From assembly GCF_000798815.1 (NCBI RefSeq), contig NZ_JTLD01000046.1:1-64000 (forward strand): DNA of 64,000 nt. Direction: 5' to 3'. The notes under the pieces are model-generated. The model made no database searches and was not told where the DNA came from. It saw only the letters and a list, made by a program, of their open reading frames with translations. The DNA is from Alistipes sp. ZOR0009 (GTDB lineage Bacteria > Bacteroidota > Bacteroidia > Bacteroidales > ZOR0009). Shown piece after piece: positions 1-8,514 of the stretch. Within the stretch, counting starts at the first letter, position 1. Each line of letters begins with the position of its first letter. The translations under genes and the position numbers were made by a program.

Positions 1-97
1 AAAAAAAATAGATGGAGACATAAAAAAAAATAGCTTCCAAATTAAACCTTTTCAAACTGCTTGTTGTTTTTTCTATAACAAATAAAATCTTACCGTT

Positions 98-1039
98 ATG
101 ACAACAAAGCAGATTCGAAAATTTGTGATGTACATCGGAATGGCCAAATTCTTAAATCGGAATAACGAAATTACCGATCCGCTACCCAATTTTAAGATTT
201 ACTTTCCCAAACTTCTAAATAATAACGGGAAGATACAAAGCATATACGGCGAGCAGCAGCACGAAGTTGCCAAGGGAGGTGTTAGTAGGAAGTCGCTGCG
301 TAATCAGCTGGTAACTGCTGGCTACGACATTGCCAATAAGCTCTATTCCTACGCTACTCTTACCGGCGATAGCGTACTTACTCGCGAAATTCACATGGGA
401 ATCACGACGATAAACCGTCAGAGTGGCCCTAAGCTAATTAACACCTCGCGCTTTATTCACAAAAAGGCTACCGAACATATCGCTAACCTCGATGCTTACA
501 ACATAAGCACAGCCGATCTGGACTCCCTAAAGGAGCTAACCGATCAGTTTATGGAGATCATCCCATCTTATCGCGAAAAGCAAATCACCTCTAAGGCAAT
601 TACCAGCCAGCTTGCCACCTTATTTGCCGAAAACGACAGCATCCTCGAAATGATCGACCGAATGGTCGAAATAGTTAGGCTAACAAAGCCCGAATTCTAC
701 AATTCGTACCACGATAACCGTAAGGTGATATATAGCTACAGCACCTTATCGCTTACTGGTCGCATTACCTGCGCAGCTAGTGGCGAAGCCCTAAAAGGTG
801 CAAAAATTACCTTCGTTCCATGTGGCGAAGATGGTAATCCTCTAGCAAAGGCATCAAAACCGCTGGTAAAAAAGAGCGCAACGAAGGGAATCTTTAAGGT
901 AAAGCACATGCCCGAAGGTACCTACATCGTCATAATCGAAAAACCCGGGTATGTAACCATTAAGCAAACAATTGTAATTACCAACGGCGAAACAACCGTT
1001 TTTGAGGTAGCTCTTACTCAAAGTCAAACTCTTGCCTAG
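98..1039 (+). CDS. Hypothetical protein with C-terminal carboxypeptidase-regulatory-like domain
   Basis: A 313-aa protein without signal peptide or membrane segment. The first ~225 residues are mostly helical and charged and match no family I recognise. Residues ~232-310 read as a carboxypeptidase-regulatory-like (CnaB/Ig-type) beta-sandwich: a SLTGRIT opening strand, an ALKGAKITF strand, a KGIFKVKHMPEGTYIV core and a final TVFEVAL strand. In Bacteroidota this domain usually sits in exported proteins, so its presence at the C-terminus of an apparently cytoplasmic protein is slightly odd. It stands alone, read away from the minus-strand genes that follow, and is closed by its own terminator. 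Function unknown. Confidence 0.75.
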   Translation: MTTKQIRKFVMYIGMAKFLNRNNEITDPLPNFKIYFPKLLNNNGKIQSIYGEQQHEVAKGGVSRKSLRNQLVTAGYDIANKLYSYATLTGDSVLTREIHMGITTINRQSGPKLINTSRFIHKKATEHIANLDAYNISTADLDSLKELTDQFMEIIPSYREKQITSKAITSQLATLFAENDSILEMIDRMVEIVRLTKPEFYNSYHDNRKVIYSYSTLSLTGRITCAASGEALKGAKITFVPCGEDGNPLAKASKPLVKKSATKGIFKVKHMPEGTYIVIIEKPGYVTIKQTIVITNGETTVFEVALTQSQTLA

Positions 1040-1078
1040 AAAATGCTTCTTTAAATACTCGACTTGTTTAAGTTACCT

Positions 1079-1123
1079 GTACGTCTTTACATTGTCAGCA
1101 TGAGGTAAAGACGTACTTTTTTT
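1079..1123 (+). terminator. Intrinsic terminator after the 98-1039 gene
   Basis: A perfect 12-bp stem (GTACGTCTTTAC paired with GTAAAGACGTAC) with a 14-nt loop is followed directly by seven T residues, 40 bp past the stop codon. Confidence 0.85.
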
Positions 1124-1223
1124 GCGCAAACACCGTTGTAAGGAACTCCATCACCACAGGGTAGCTTGGGGACAACCATCGTGCTGTTGCCCCCGAGAAA
1201 GATGTTCTTCAAAAATATTCGCG

Positions 1224-1517
1224 CTATACGATTACTTTTTTCATTTTCTCCACGCTCAGCTGCGTTAACAGCTCGGCAGCGCTTGCTTCAAATGCCTTAA
1301 AATGGAGGCTTTTTGTATGGAGTTCCAGCGTCGATTCATCAGCCCACTCCTCGCTCATCGTAAAGCACTCGCAGTTATCTATACTCTGTAGTAGCTCATA
1401 TTGTAGGCATCCTGCCTCTTGGCGTGTTTCTCGTACAAGCTCTTTAAGTAGCATTATCAGCTCTTCCGATTTTCCCTCTTTGGCGGTAATTTGTGCAATA
1501 ACAGCAATTCTTTTCAT
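1224..1517 (-). CDS. Antibiotic biosynthesis monooxygenase (ABM) fold protein, putative quinol monooxygenase
   Basis: A ~97-aa dimeric alpha/beta-barrel type protein of the ABM family (YgiN-like). Visible features are the opening strand KRIAVIAQITAKEGK, a helix with the ETRQEAGCLQYEL signature around residues 31-43, the EEWADESTLELHTKS segment and a short C-terminal strand. Family members act on quinones or are heme-degrading or uncharacterised; the sequence does not decide between these. Two in-frame ATGs lie further upstream (1541 and 1523); the start at 1517 gives the usual family N-terminus. It lies downstream of the nitroreductase gene on the same strand with a ~137-bp gap, so a shared redox role is possible but not shown. 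Confidence 0.8.
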   Translation of the reverse strand: MKRIAVIAQITAKEGKSEELIMLLKELVRETRQEAGCLQYELLQSIDNCECFTMSEEWADESTLELHTKSLHFKAFEASAAELLTQLSVEKMKKVIV

Positions 1518-1653
1518 TGTCATCTTGTTTTTAGTCTGCATGGGCTCTTCTAGAATCTATGCCCACTGGTTATATTTTTGTGATATATGTTTTCCTTTTT
1601 TGATCCTCATTGTGGGTATCTCTACCACGACGCTGAGAAAATATGGCTTCAAG

Positions 1654-2307
1654 TTAGCTCTCTTTTTTGCTACTTTCCCATTTTTCCCAGTGAAGTTGGG
1701 CCGGATTGTACTTATTCTTTGCTTTTTCTACCCCTGTTGGATATCCAATGGGGATAACGCAAAGCGGCATAACGTGTGCTGGCAAACCAAGTACCTCACG
1801 GGCATGCTGCATTCTATCCTCTCCGGGGTAAAGGGTGCTCCATACGCCACCAAGTCCCATTGCCTCAATGGCTAAAAGTATGTTCTCAGTGGCTGCCGAT
1901 GCATCTGTAATCCAAAATTCCTTGTTAATCGGCTTAACCATCGACATATCACCACAAACCACAATTGCTGCCGTCGATCCATCCAAGCCTCTTGCCCACT
2001 CAAGCTTCGATCGCAGCCTCTTCATGGTCTCCTTATTTTTGATAATGATGAACTGCCACGGGCGCGCATCATGCCCCGATGGTGCGGCCATTCCTGCCTT
2101 TACGAGCGTAACCAGATCGCTGTCAGAAACGGCCTGTGATGTAAACTTACGGACGCTCTTCCGCGAGTGAAGATTCTCCAGCACCGCCGCTCGTTTATCT
2201 ACGGAGGCTGGTTGCTGCTTCGACGTGTGCTGCAGCTTAACCAGCTCGAAGGTGGTTACTGCTAGGGCTGCAGCCAGTAGTAGAATAGCATAAAATGATC
2301 CTTTCAT
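1654..2307 (-). CDS. Nitroreductase family protein with N-terminal membrane anchor
   Basis: A 217-aa FMN-dependent nitroreductase-fold protein. Residues ~5-20 form a hydrophobic segment (signal anchor or signal peptide), which is unusual because most nitroreductases are cytosolic. Family signatures follow: HSRKSVRKF (FMN phosphate contact) near residue 48, MAAPSGHDARPWQF near 73, a DASAATENILLAIEAMGLG helix and GVWSTLYPG near 155, and a C-terminal IPIGYPT strand. Its start is 5 bp downstream of the stop of the FMN-binding/ferredoxin membrane protein, so the two are almost certainly co-transcribed, and the anchor would place this enzyme at the same membrane. Substrate unknown. Confidence 0.85.
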   Translation of the reverse strand: MKGSFYAILLLAAALAVTTFELVKLQHTSKQQPASVDKRAAVLENLHSRKSVRKFTSQAVSDSDLVTLVKAGMAAPSGHDARPWQFIIIKNKETMKRLRSKLEWARGLDGSTAAIVVCGDMSMVKPINKEFWITDASAATENILLAIEAMGLGGVWSTLYPGEDRMQHAREVLGLPAHVMPLCVIPIGYPTGVEKAKNKYNPAQLHWEKWESSKKES

Positions 2308-2312
2308 AACCT

Positions 2313-3494
2313 TTATTTTGATGATGAGGGTTTAACAATAAGCAGCCTTCTAATAAATTCCAAGAGTTGTCCGGTCGGACAAAAGAATCTGCACCAGGCT
2401 CTTGGTATAAATATCGAAAGCATCACAAATAGGATGGCCAGCGTCAGTATCGGCCATCCGGCACTCTTATAGGCAAACGCCGAAAATGGCTCTACGTACG
2501 TAATATCAAGCGATACGCCCAGCAGCAGTAAAAACAGCAGCACCCCAAATAGCCATTCGCGCAGGTGCATCAAGTACTGCATCACGCGTGGCGTTATCCT
2601 GATCTTTCGTTTGCTCAGCTTTCCGGCCAGCTCTTGGGCTGCTCCGTATGGACATAGGTAGGTGCAGTAGAAGGCTTTGTTGGTAAGCAGTGGAATAGCA
2701 ATGGCTGCCAGCACAGCTGCTACCAAGAATAGCTTTTGGGAAAGCGTTACTCCATAAATTAGCCAGCTGTAAAGCAGCTGCATCGAAAGGCTATCGCCAA
2801 TCCAAAAGCCAACAACGGCTATCGTGGCAATCTGCAGCGGAATTCGGAATCGTTTTAGCTTCGCAGGATAAATAAGCTGCGCAATCGAGGCTGCAAGCAG
2901 CGTAAAAGCAGCGGCTAGGCGTAGTAGCTGGGCAAGCGTTAGCCCTTGTTCGGCATCTAATTCCTTGCTGCTTTGCCTCGAAAGGCTAAATCGGATTGTG
3001 CTGATAAGCGCTTGCGAGGTTACTGTTGCTCCGGAAACGCCATCTGTTTTTAGAGCAGCTCCATCATGCACGCTTTTACCTGTCCAACTCTCTAAAAATC
3101 TGCTTCGATAAATTTTGGCAACAAAATCAGCCGACTCGTAGTTCTTCAGTAAACGAACTCCCACTATCTTATTGGACATATTTACCCCAATCAGCACCGG
3201 AACCGACGAGGCATAACCAGCTATCGAGTCGGCCAGCGGGCTGCTGCTAATGATAGTCCCCAGCTCTATCTGCCCATTAAACACCTTTATCTCATCTGTA
3301 TCCGTACGCTTATACGTACTGGCCGATGGGAATAGCGCTTTTACATCGGTAAGGGCGAACTCTGCTGCCTTTTTCGTTGAATCTCCATCATCGAAAATGG
3401 GAATACCACCAACTTGTCCGCTCCTAAGGCCTATCGTTGCCAGCAGAAGTATTACCAGCAGCATACGCGATACCCGTAAAAAGGAATAAGCCAT
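2313..3494 (-). CDS. FMN-binding and 4Fe-4S polyferredoxin membrane protein (NosR/RnfG/NapH-like)
   Basis: A 393-aa electron-transfer protein. An N-terminal signal anchor (residues ~8-22) is followed by an FMN-binding domain ending in DGVSGATVTSQAL (~150), the SGAT motif to which FMN is covalently bonded in RnfG/NqrC/NosR proteins. Residues ~185-375 carry about five transmembrane helices and two CxxxCP motifs (CTYLCPYG and CRFFCPTG), as in NapH/NosR-type ferredoxin domains. No soluble CxxCxxC 4Fe-4S clusters are seen, so it is shorter than NosR. With the anchored nitroreductase 5 bp downstream it may form a small membrane redox module that feeds electrons to the periplasmic side; this is inference. 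Confidence 0.85.
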   Translation of the reverse strand: MAYSFLRVSRMLLVILLLATIGLRSGQVGGIPIFDDGDSTKKAAEFALTDVKALFPSASTYKRTDTDEIKVFNGQIELGTIISSSPLADSIAGYASSVPVLIGVNMSNKIVGVRLLKNYESADFVAKIYRSRFLESWTGKSVHDGAALKTDGVSGATVTSQALISTIRFSLSRQSSKELDAEQGLTLAQLLRLAAAFTLLAASIAQLIYPAKLKRFRIPLQIATIAVVGFWIGDSLSMQLLYSWLIYGVTLSQKLFLVAAVLAAIAIPLLTNKAFYCTYLCPYGAAQELAGKLSKRKIRITPRVMQYLMHLREWLFGVLLFLLLLGVSLDITYVEPFSAFAYKSAGWPILTLAILFVMLSIFIPRAWCRFFCPTGQLLEFIRRLLIVKPSSSK

Positions 3495-3918
3495 AAATTC
3501 TACTATTATTTAAGTTTTGTAATTTTTCCACACGCCAACATTCAAAAAATATAAGCTGATGAGCTGGGCACATAGCCTCGCCCTTTGGGCATAGCATGGC
3601 AAGCCACATCTCTTCAGCACGGGCAAACATTGCCAGCACATGGCCTTTTTGCCGTTTTCAAAGCTACTTTATGATAGGGGGAGAGAAATGTATTTTTTGA
3701 GGATCTTATTGTAAAAAGGCAGCAACTCAAATTTAAGCTGCATGGGTGGTGCTATCCGTTGGCAGCTTACGGCATAAACTTCAGATAAATGCGCGCGACG
3801 ATTTTTAGCATGCGGCAAATTATGCTATACTTGCATGGTATAACGATATAAAAGCTTACCATATATAGCTTTCCCGTTAAAATTAACGTATAACTTAGAG
3901 CAAAGACGCAAGTTAAGC
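3495..3918. other. Divergent intergenic region, no gene seen
   Basis: The 424 bp between the minus-strand FMN/ferredoxin gene and the plus-strand small gene at 3919 hold no convincing coding sequence. A TATACTTG at 3826-3833 is one base from the Bacteroidota -7 box (TAnnTTTG) and could serve the plus-strand gene. Confidence 0.4.
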
Positions 3919-4167
3919 ATGAAGAACGAAGAGTCTAGCATACAATTCGAAGAGGCCCTGCAGCGCTACCAAAAGAGGGTGGAGGAGAAGCGCCTTTCCA
4001 GTTCGCCAGTACAGATGACCTTTAAGTGCTTTGGTCTGATAGACGATCAGCGCATTGAGTTGGGCGTTATACTTGCCAGCAGCAGAAGCGAAGCCATCCA
4101 AAAGTCCGAGCAGCTGCTTATCCAGCAGGGCACAAGGGAGGCTTTTACCTCCATCTCTTGCGACTAA
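3919..4167 (+). CDS. Small hypothetical protein, 82 aa
   Basis: A charged, soluble 82-aa protein. An N-terminal helix (residues ~8-27) rich in Glu, Arg and Lys is followed by two probable beta strands (VQMTFKCFGLID and QRIELGVILASS) and a C-terminal helix. No family recognised. A TATACTTG promoter-like box lies ~90 bp upstream. The alternation of strands and helices looks like a real folded protein, and the opposite-strand reading of the same bases does not. It ends ~230 bp before the SusCD locus terminator. Function unknown. Confidence 0.55.
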   Translation: MKNEESSIQFEEALQRYQKRVEEKRLSSSPVQMTFKCFGLIDDQRIELGVILASSRSEAIQKSEQLLIQQGTREAFTSISCD

Positions 4168-4337
4168 TTCTTTAAGTATCCTGTTTGCAGGTGAGGCTTA
4201 AGGGTATACTTAATCTTCATTTGTTGTTCTAGTTGCACTATTTCAGTTAGCAATTCTGTTGGCCTTTGCTGCGATCTGCTTCGTACAGTATTTCTTTGTA
4301 AAAAGCTTGTCATAATCTGATTAAATAAAATATATAA

Positions 4338-4361
4338 GCCCCCCTGCTCACACAGGGGGGC
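4338..4361 (-). terminator. Terminator of the SusCD/metallopeptidase locus
   Basis: A strong GC stem (GCCCCCCTG paired with CAGGGGGGC, 6-nt loop) lies ~40 bp past the stop of the DUF4302 gene. On the minus strand it is followed by a TTATATATTTTATTT tract. Confidence 0.7.
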
Positions 4362-4398
4362 GTCAAATTCAAACTACTAAACTGACCTAATGAAACGA

Positions 4399-5793
4399 CT
4401 AGTACGAAAAGTACTTTCTCATTTTGACCGAGGGATCTTCAATATTGTAGAAGGAGAGAGCGGCAGAGTTACTGCTATATGATATCATATGTATGCTCCA
4501 TCCTTTTGTCGTAAAGAGCGCATTCAAAAACTTTAGCGCATAAGGATTGGTGGTAAGAATCTCGTTTATATTTGGAATATTGGAAATAACATCTCCATTT
4601 CGAACAAATTTCATTTCACTGATCCCCTGCTTTTCTAATTTTGTAGGTATAAAACAGTAACGGGTAGGAGATCCATCTGAGGGGGAATCACCTATAATTG
4701 CAAACCCACAACCAACGTCTTCACCCTTAATCTTTGTATGCATATTTAGCTGGCAGTACTTTAGATCTTTTACATTATTTCCAAGTTCGTCTAGGTAGCT
4801 ACCTATTTTACCGCTTTCGTCATCTCCCGTGTAAAAAGTCCATCCATACCAACGGCCCTCCATTGCTTTTACAAAGAATTCAAAAGCACCAGGTGATGGG
4901 AATAGAGGAAGATTAGAACCAATAATATATCCATCAATGCCTTGATTTGCCGCTTCCCATCGGTTACGATCTTTGTTATATACAAATCGGTTTAAAGTAT
5001 CAGTTCCAACAACTACAGGGTCAGACAAAAGAATCTCGTTATGTGTAAAAACAAAGGACGACTGTTTACTTTGAAAGCCTTTGCCATTCTTGTCGTAGGA
5101 TAGCCTGTAGAACTGTCCCTTTTTCTCCGGAAGCACGCTCAAGTCTCCAGTGATATAGACCGTTTCAAACTTGGCAAAGAATGGCTTTTCGCTGGTTGCG
5201 CCTAGCCCTTTTGTTACCCATATACCAGAGAAATTCATCTCCATGGTGGCCTTTAGGTTTACAAAGTTATTTTTTATGTCGGCCATGTCCCAATCTTTAG
5301 CGCTAGCCTTTTCCAAAACCATCTCAGAACCATTAACCTTACCTTTAAAGTAAAGTTTTCCGTTCTCCTCCTTCATAAAAATATACTCAACGTTTGCACC
5401 AAACCCAGTGCCGAGCCCTTGAAATTCATATGGTTTTGATAGCCAGTGAAACACTTCGTTGTACGAGGTAAAGTTTAGTACAACTCCTGTTGCATGGTAT
5501 ACGCTAAATTCTGATGTTTTGCTGTTAAATCCATTGGCAATGGTTACATGTCCTGTCGAGGTTCCCTCGGCTGGGGCAAATTTCATCACAAAAAAGTCAC
5601 CAGCACCAGCTACTTGATCATTATATATAAGGGTTGTCTTCCATCCATTCTCCGAGCTTGCCAAAAGTTTGGTCAAATTCGAGATGGCTTCAGATTTTCG
5701 CTCTGTAGGTGTGCTCCCAAAGCTATCTTCAAAGTCGTTCTTACACGAGGTAATGGCAACCATCAGCATAAGAGCATATAGTAATTTTTTCAT
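4399..5793 (-). CDS. DUF4302 domain-containing lipoprotein
   Basis: A 464-aa exported protein. The start chosen gives MKKLLYALMLMVAITSC, a lipoprotein signal peptide with lipidated Cys at residue 17. A further 24 in-frame codons upstream would spoil the signal peptide and are not used. The body matches the DUF4302 family as I know it: an early SENGWKTTLIYN segment, then GDFFVMKF, FSVYHATGVVLNF and a long beta-rich region. DUF4302 lipoproteins are repeatedly found downstream of SusC, SusD and a HExxH metallopeptidase lipoprotein, exactly the order here, so it is probably a surface accessory of that uptake system. Ligand unknown. The 122-bp gap to the metallopeptidase gene contains a large inverted repeat. 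Confidence 0.85.
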   Translation of the reverse strand: MKKLLYALMLMVAITSCKNDFEDSFGSTPTERKSEAISNLTKLLASSENGWKTTLIYNDQVAGAGDFFVMKFAPAEGTSTGHVTIANGFNSKTSEFSVYHATGVVLNFTSYNEVFHWLSKPYEFQGLGTGFGANVEYIFMKEENGKLYFKGKVNGSEMVLEKASAKDWDMADIKNNFVNLKATMEMNFSGIWVTKGLGATSEKPFFAKFETVYITGDLSVLPEKKGQFYRLSYDKNGKGFQSKQSSFVFTHNEILLSDPVVVGTDTLNRFVYNKDRNRWEAANQGIDGYIIGSNLPLFPSPGAFEFFVKAMEGRWYGWTFYTGDDESGKIGSYLDELGNNVKDLKYCQLNMHTKIKGEDVGCGFAIIGDSPSDGSPTRYCFIPTKLEKQGISEMKFVRNGDVISNIPNINEILTTNPYALKFLNALFTTKGWSIHMISYSSNSAALSFYNIEDPSVKMRKYFSY

Positions 5794-5823
5794 CTCTTTT
5801 GTTTTTATTTGATTATCCAATGA

Positions 5824-5904
5824 AATGCCCGTAATGCAAGGTTTATGCATCTTTAGCAATTGCAACCTAGCAGCTGGCTAGGCCTTTACTTTATTACGGG
5901 CATT
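5824..5904. repeat. Nested inverted repeat between metallopeptidase and DUF4302 genes
   Basis: A perfect 12-bp inverted repeat (AATGCCCGTAAT at 5824-5835, ATTACGGGCATT at 5893-5904) encloses a second perfect 6-bp stem (CCTAGC/GCTAGG at 5866-5882). In the operon mRNA it would form a stable structure between two cistrons. It has no T-tract, so a processing or mRNA-stability element is more likely than a terminator. Confidence 0.6.
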
Positions 5905-5915
5905 CCTAAGTCAAC

Positions 5916-6959
5916 TTATTTTACAAAGCTAGTTATTGCTTTGTCTATACGCTTTTGTAAGCTGTATAAATCAACACCCCACTTTTCCTTGTAGTACGAG
6001 GTTACAATGTCAACCTTGTGGAGAAATTTGTGGTAGCCAACTGTAGCCTCTGGAGCTCTGAAGTAAACCATGTTCCATTTTTCATCGAACTTGTAGTCTA
6101 GCATATACGAGTAAAGGAAATGCTCCCATTCTGAGCCAGTGATGTTCCCCATTTTGTTGGTAAACTCTCCTTTAGCATCTTTCAGAGGCCATTCTGTAGT
6201 GTATGGCACATTGCTATATCTCGATCGATCTATCATTCCTGCAACAATCTCCACAAAATCCTCATTTTCGTTCGATAGGGAGTATGGGGTGATACATCCC
6301 TTGGTTTGAGCTTCTGCATCATTTAAATCCATCCAACGTGCAGTGTAGTCTACTTTGCTAATTTCTTTAAACTCGTCGGGGTAAAACTTGGTTTGATGCA
6401 TAATATGGGCAAACTCGTGGTGTAACACATGGAATGCTCTATACAGTACATTCCTCTTTTTTTGTAAAACTTTATCTGGCGTATCGGTAGGTTTAATATC
6501 AGCAAAACCAAAATTGTCAATATCAAAGATGGTTACTTTACGTCCCCCTTCGGCAAGTCCCATGGTCGCAGTTCCATCCTCATTATAGGCTGGTGTTCCT
6601 ACCAAAACAATTAGCTTAGGCATATACTTGTAAAGGAAGTCGGGGTTGCCGCCAGCCTTCGATTCCTCCTCGTAAGGTTTGATCCATAGATTCAGATATG
6701 CCTCCAAAAATTCCTTTGTTTTTTCCATGGAAGGAGGTGTCACCCGAAATTTGTTGGTGATCTCGTTGGCATCCCACTTATACTTAATTTCAACGTTGTA
6801 TGGCTTGGTCAGATTCTCGTAAATCCACTTGTCCAAATCATTTTGGTAGACCTTCTGAATGGTTACTACCGACTCATCGCGTAGCTTATCCTCTTTTTCG
6901 CAAGAGTAAAGGCTGGTAAGTACCGCCGCGATGAGTATTAAAAAATATATTCTTTTCAT
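5916..6959 (-). CDS. Putative zinc-binding metallopeptidase lipoprotein (Peptidase_Mx1-like)
   Basis: A 347-aa surface or periplasmic lipoprotein (LTSLYSC lipobox, Cys20). The zinc site is HEFAH at residues 181-185 within FHVLHHEFAHIMHQTKF; a candidate third ligand region is the acidic ENEDFVEIVAGMID helix ~60 residues later. This is the Bacteroidota family annotated as putative zinc-binding metallopeptidase, normally encoded between SusD and DUF4302 as here. It starts 29 bp after the SusD stop. Its position suggests that it processes a protein or peptide ligand at the cell surface for import through SusC, which is inference; no substrate can be read from the sequence. Confidence 0.88.
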   Translation of the reverse strand: MKRIYFLILIAAVLTSLYSCEKEDKLRDESVVTIQKVYQNDLDKWIYENLTKPYNVEIKYKWDANEITNKFRVTPPSMEKTKEFLEAYLNLWIKPYEEESKAGGNPDFLYKYMPKLIVLVGTPAYNEDGTATMGLAEGGRKVTIFDIDNFGFADIKPTDTPDKVLQKKRNVLYRAFHVLHHEFAHIMHQTKFYPDEFKEISKVDYTARWMDLNDAEAQTKGCITPYSLSNENEDFVEIVAGMIDRSRYSNVPYTTEWPLKDAKGEFTNKMGNITGSEWEHFLYSYMLDYKFDEKWNMVYFRAPEATVGYHKFLHKVDIVTSYYKEKWGVDLYSLQKRIDKAITSFVK

Positions 6960-6988
6960 TTGCTTTTCAATTTATTGGATTGCAAAAA

Positions 6989-8503
6989 TTAGCGTGCATT
7001 TGGCGTTAGCCCATTCTGTTGTGCTGCAACAGGTATTTGCAATGTCTTTCTGGCATCATTCTCCAAAAGGGTAACAGGTGCTCCGTCCTTTACATTATGA
7101 ATAACCTTAAGGTTGAAGCGACGGATGTCAAACCAGCGTAACCCTTCGTAGTAAAACTCACGTCTACGAGTATCGATGATACAGTTTAGGTAGGTGCGCT
7201 TTTTAGCTTCTACATCGTACCAAGGTTTTAGTGGCGAGTCCGATTTAGAGTTGTTTTCGTAGGCTGCAGTGATTTTACTTTCCGAAACCTTATTGGCATC
7301 GGTATAGTTGGTCATTCGTTTGCTGAAGAACATATCTAGGTCAGACTCAACCGCAGGATAGTTACCAAGCATAGCATTTGCTTCCATGCGGTTAAAGAGC
7401 GCCTCTTCGGCTTCAATAACCGGTGTCATTGTGCAGAAGTAGCCGTTATCGGAGTTGGCATCAAACCTCTTAAAGAAGTATCCCCACTTAAAAACGAACT
7501 TGTCGATTTCGCTGAAGCTGGCTGTGTTTTGGCACCAAGTGTTGCCCCCTTGCTTGACAAAAATGTTGTTTAAAATTTTATTCTCAATAACCGGAGTGTA
7601 GGCATACCTAACCTTTGCTTGAAAGTAGTAGAACCAGTAGCTAACATTGCTGGTTAATAAAAAGTTGGCAGGATCAGTTGCTTTGCTATATTCGGCAAGC
7701 TGCTCATTCAATCCTAAGCTTCTGTATCTACCCGAAAGATCACGAAGCTTTACTGCAGGGTTAGTACCTAGTGCCATGGTCGAATAGTCTACTACCTTTT
7801 GCCAATCATTACCCTTGTAGAGGTAGTATCTGGAGGCAAATGTGTAAGCTGCAGCCCTATTAAAGTGGTATTTTGCCACGTCGTATGCTCCATCTTGGAT
7901 GTACTTTAGCCCTTCTACTAAATCTTTTTCGATTTGTTCGTAGTTCTTGGCCACAGTTTCGCGCTTGTACTTTTTAAATACATCCTTTTCAACTTCGGTA
8001 ACGTAGGGTATTCCCAAATCAGCTCCCGATGTTGTTGGGTTGTAGTGCTTGCCCCAAATGTTTACCAGCATAAAATGGCAGTAAGCTCGAATAACCAATG
8101 CTTCGCCATAGTAGGGTTGATATTTCTCAGGAACAACACCTCCAACTTTTTGCTTCTCCATAAACTCAAGCGCAGTGTTGGCGTGCGATATAGCCTTGTA
8201 GCAGGCATCCCAGTAAAATGCAGGAGAGTCTTGCCCCACGTCGGTGAAATCTTTCCAGAAGTAGCCTTGCTCGTTGCTAATAAGGCTGTTTTCACTAAAC
8301 CCTTTGTCATCAGCATCGTCAGACATTGCGTAGGTGAATAGGCCATAAGCACCTTCGGGGTATGCGCTTGTTAGAAGTTCTTTTACTTTAACTTCAGAGT
8401 CTAGTACGGTTCTGTTATCGGGTGTGGTATCTAGATAATCGTCGCACGACACAAATCCGAGTGTGGCAACAATCGATAAGATATATAGTATTTTCTTATT
8501 CAT
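6989..8503 (-). CDS. SusD/RagB family nutrient-binding outer membrane lipoprotein
   Basis: A 504-aa lipoprotein (ATLGFVSC lipobox, Cys20) with the SusD hallmarks: DDYLDTTPDN just after the signal, the TPR-like ALVIRAYCHFMLVNIWGKHY helix near residue 137, and the C-terminal RREFYYEGLRWFDIRRFNL motif near 455 that is nearly universal in SusD proteins. It caps the SusC barrel and delivers ligand. Its start lies 11 bp after the susC stop, so the two are translated from one mRNA. The ligand cannot be deduced; no glycoside hydrolases are nearby, which argues against a polysaccharide and fits a peptide, protein or metal complex. Confidence 0.93.
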   Translation of the reverse strand: MNKKILYILSIVATLGFVSCDDYLDTTPDNRTVLDSEVKVKELLTSAYPEGAYGLFTYAMSDDADDKGFSENSLISNEQGYFWKDFTDVGQDSPAFYWDACYKAISHANTALEFMEKQKVGGVVPEKYQPYYGEALVIRAYCHFMLVNIWGKHYNPTTSGADLGIPYVTEVEKDVFKKYKRETVAKNYEQIEKDLVEGLKYIQDGAYDVAKYHFNRAAAYTFASRYYLYKGNDWQKVVDYSTMALGTNPAVKLRDLSGRYRSLGLNEQLAEYSKATDPANFLLTSNVSYWFYYFQAKVRYAYTPVIENKILNNIFVKQGGNTWCQNTASFSEIDKFVFKWGYFFKRFDANSDNGYFCTMTPVIEAEEALFNRMEANAMLGNYPAVESDLDMFFSKRMTNYTDANKVSESKITAAYENNSKSDSPLKPWYDVEAKKRTYLNCIIDTRRREFYYEGLRWFDIRRFNLKVIHNVKDGAPVTLLENDARKTLQIPVAAQQNGLTPNAR

Positions 8504-8514
8504 CTTAGTCTGTT

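Noticed and set aside
1150-1200. Hairpin-like GGGG-ACAAC / GTTG-CCCC past the ABM gene
   Set aside because: It is imperfect and lacks a T-tract on the minus strand, so it is not called as a terminator.
3424-3639. Minus-strand frame of 71 codons overlapping the FMN/ferredoxin gene start
   Set aside because: It overlaps the signal anchor of a well-supported gene in another frame and has no own features.
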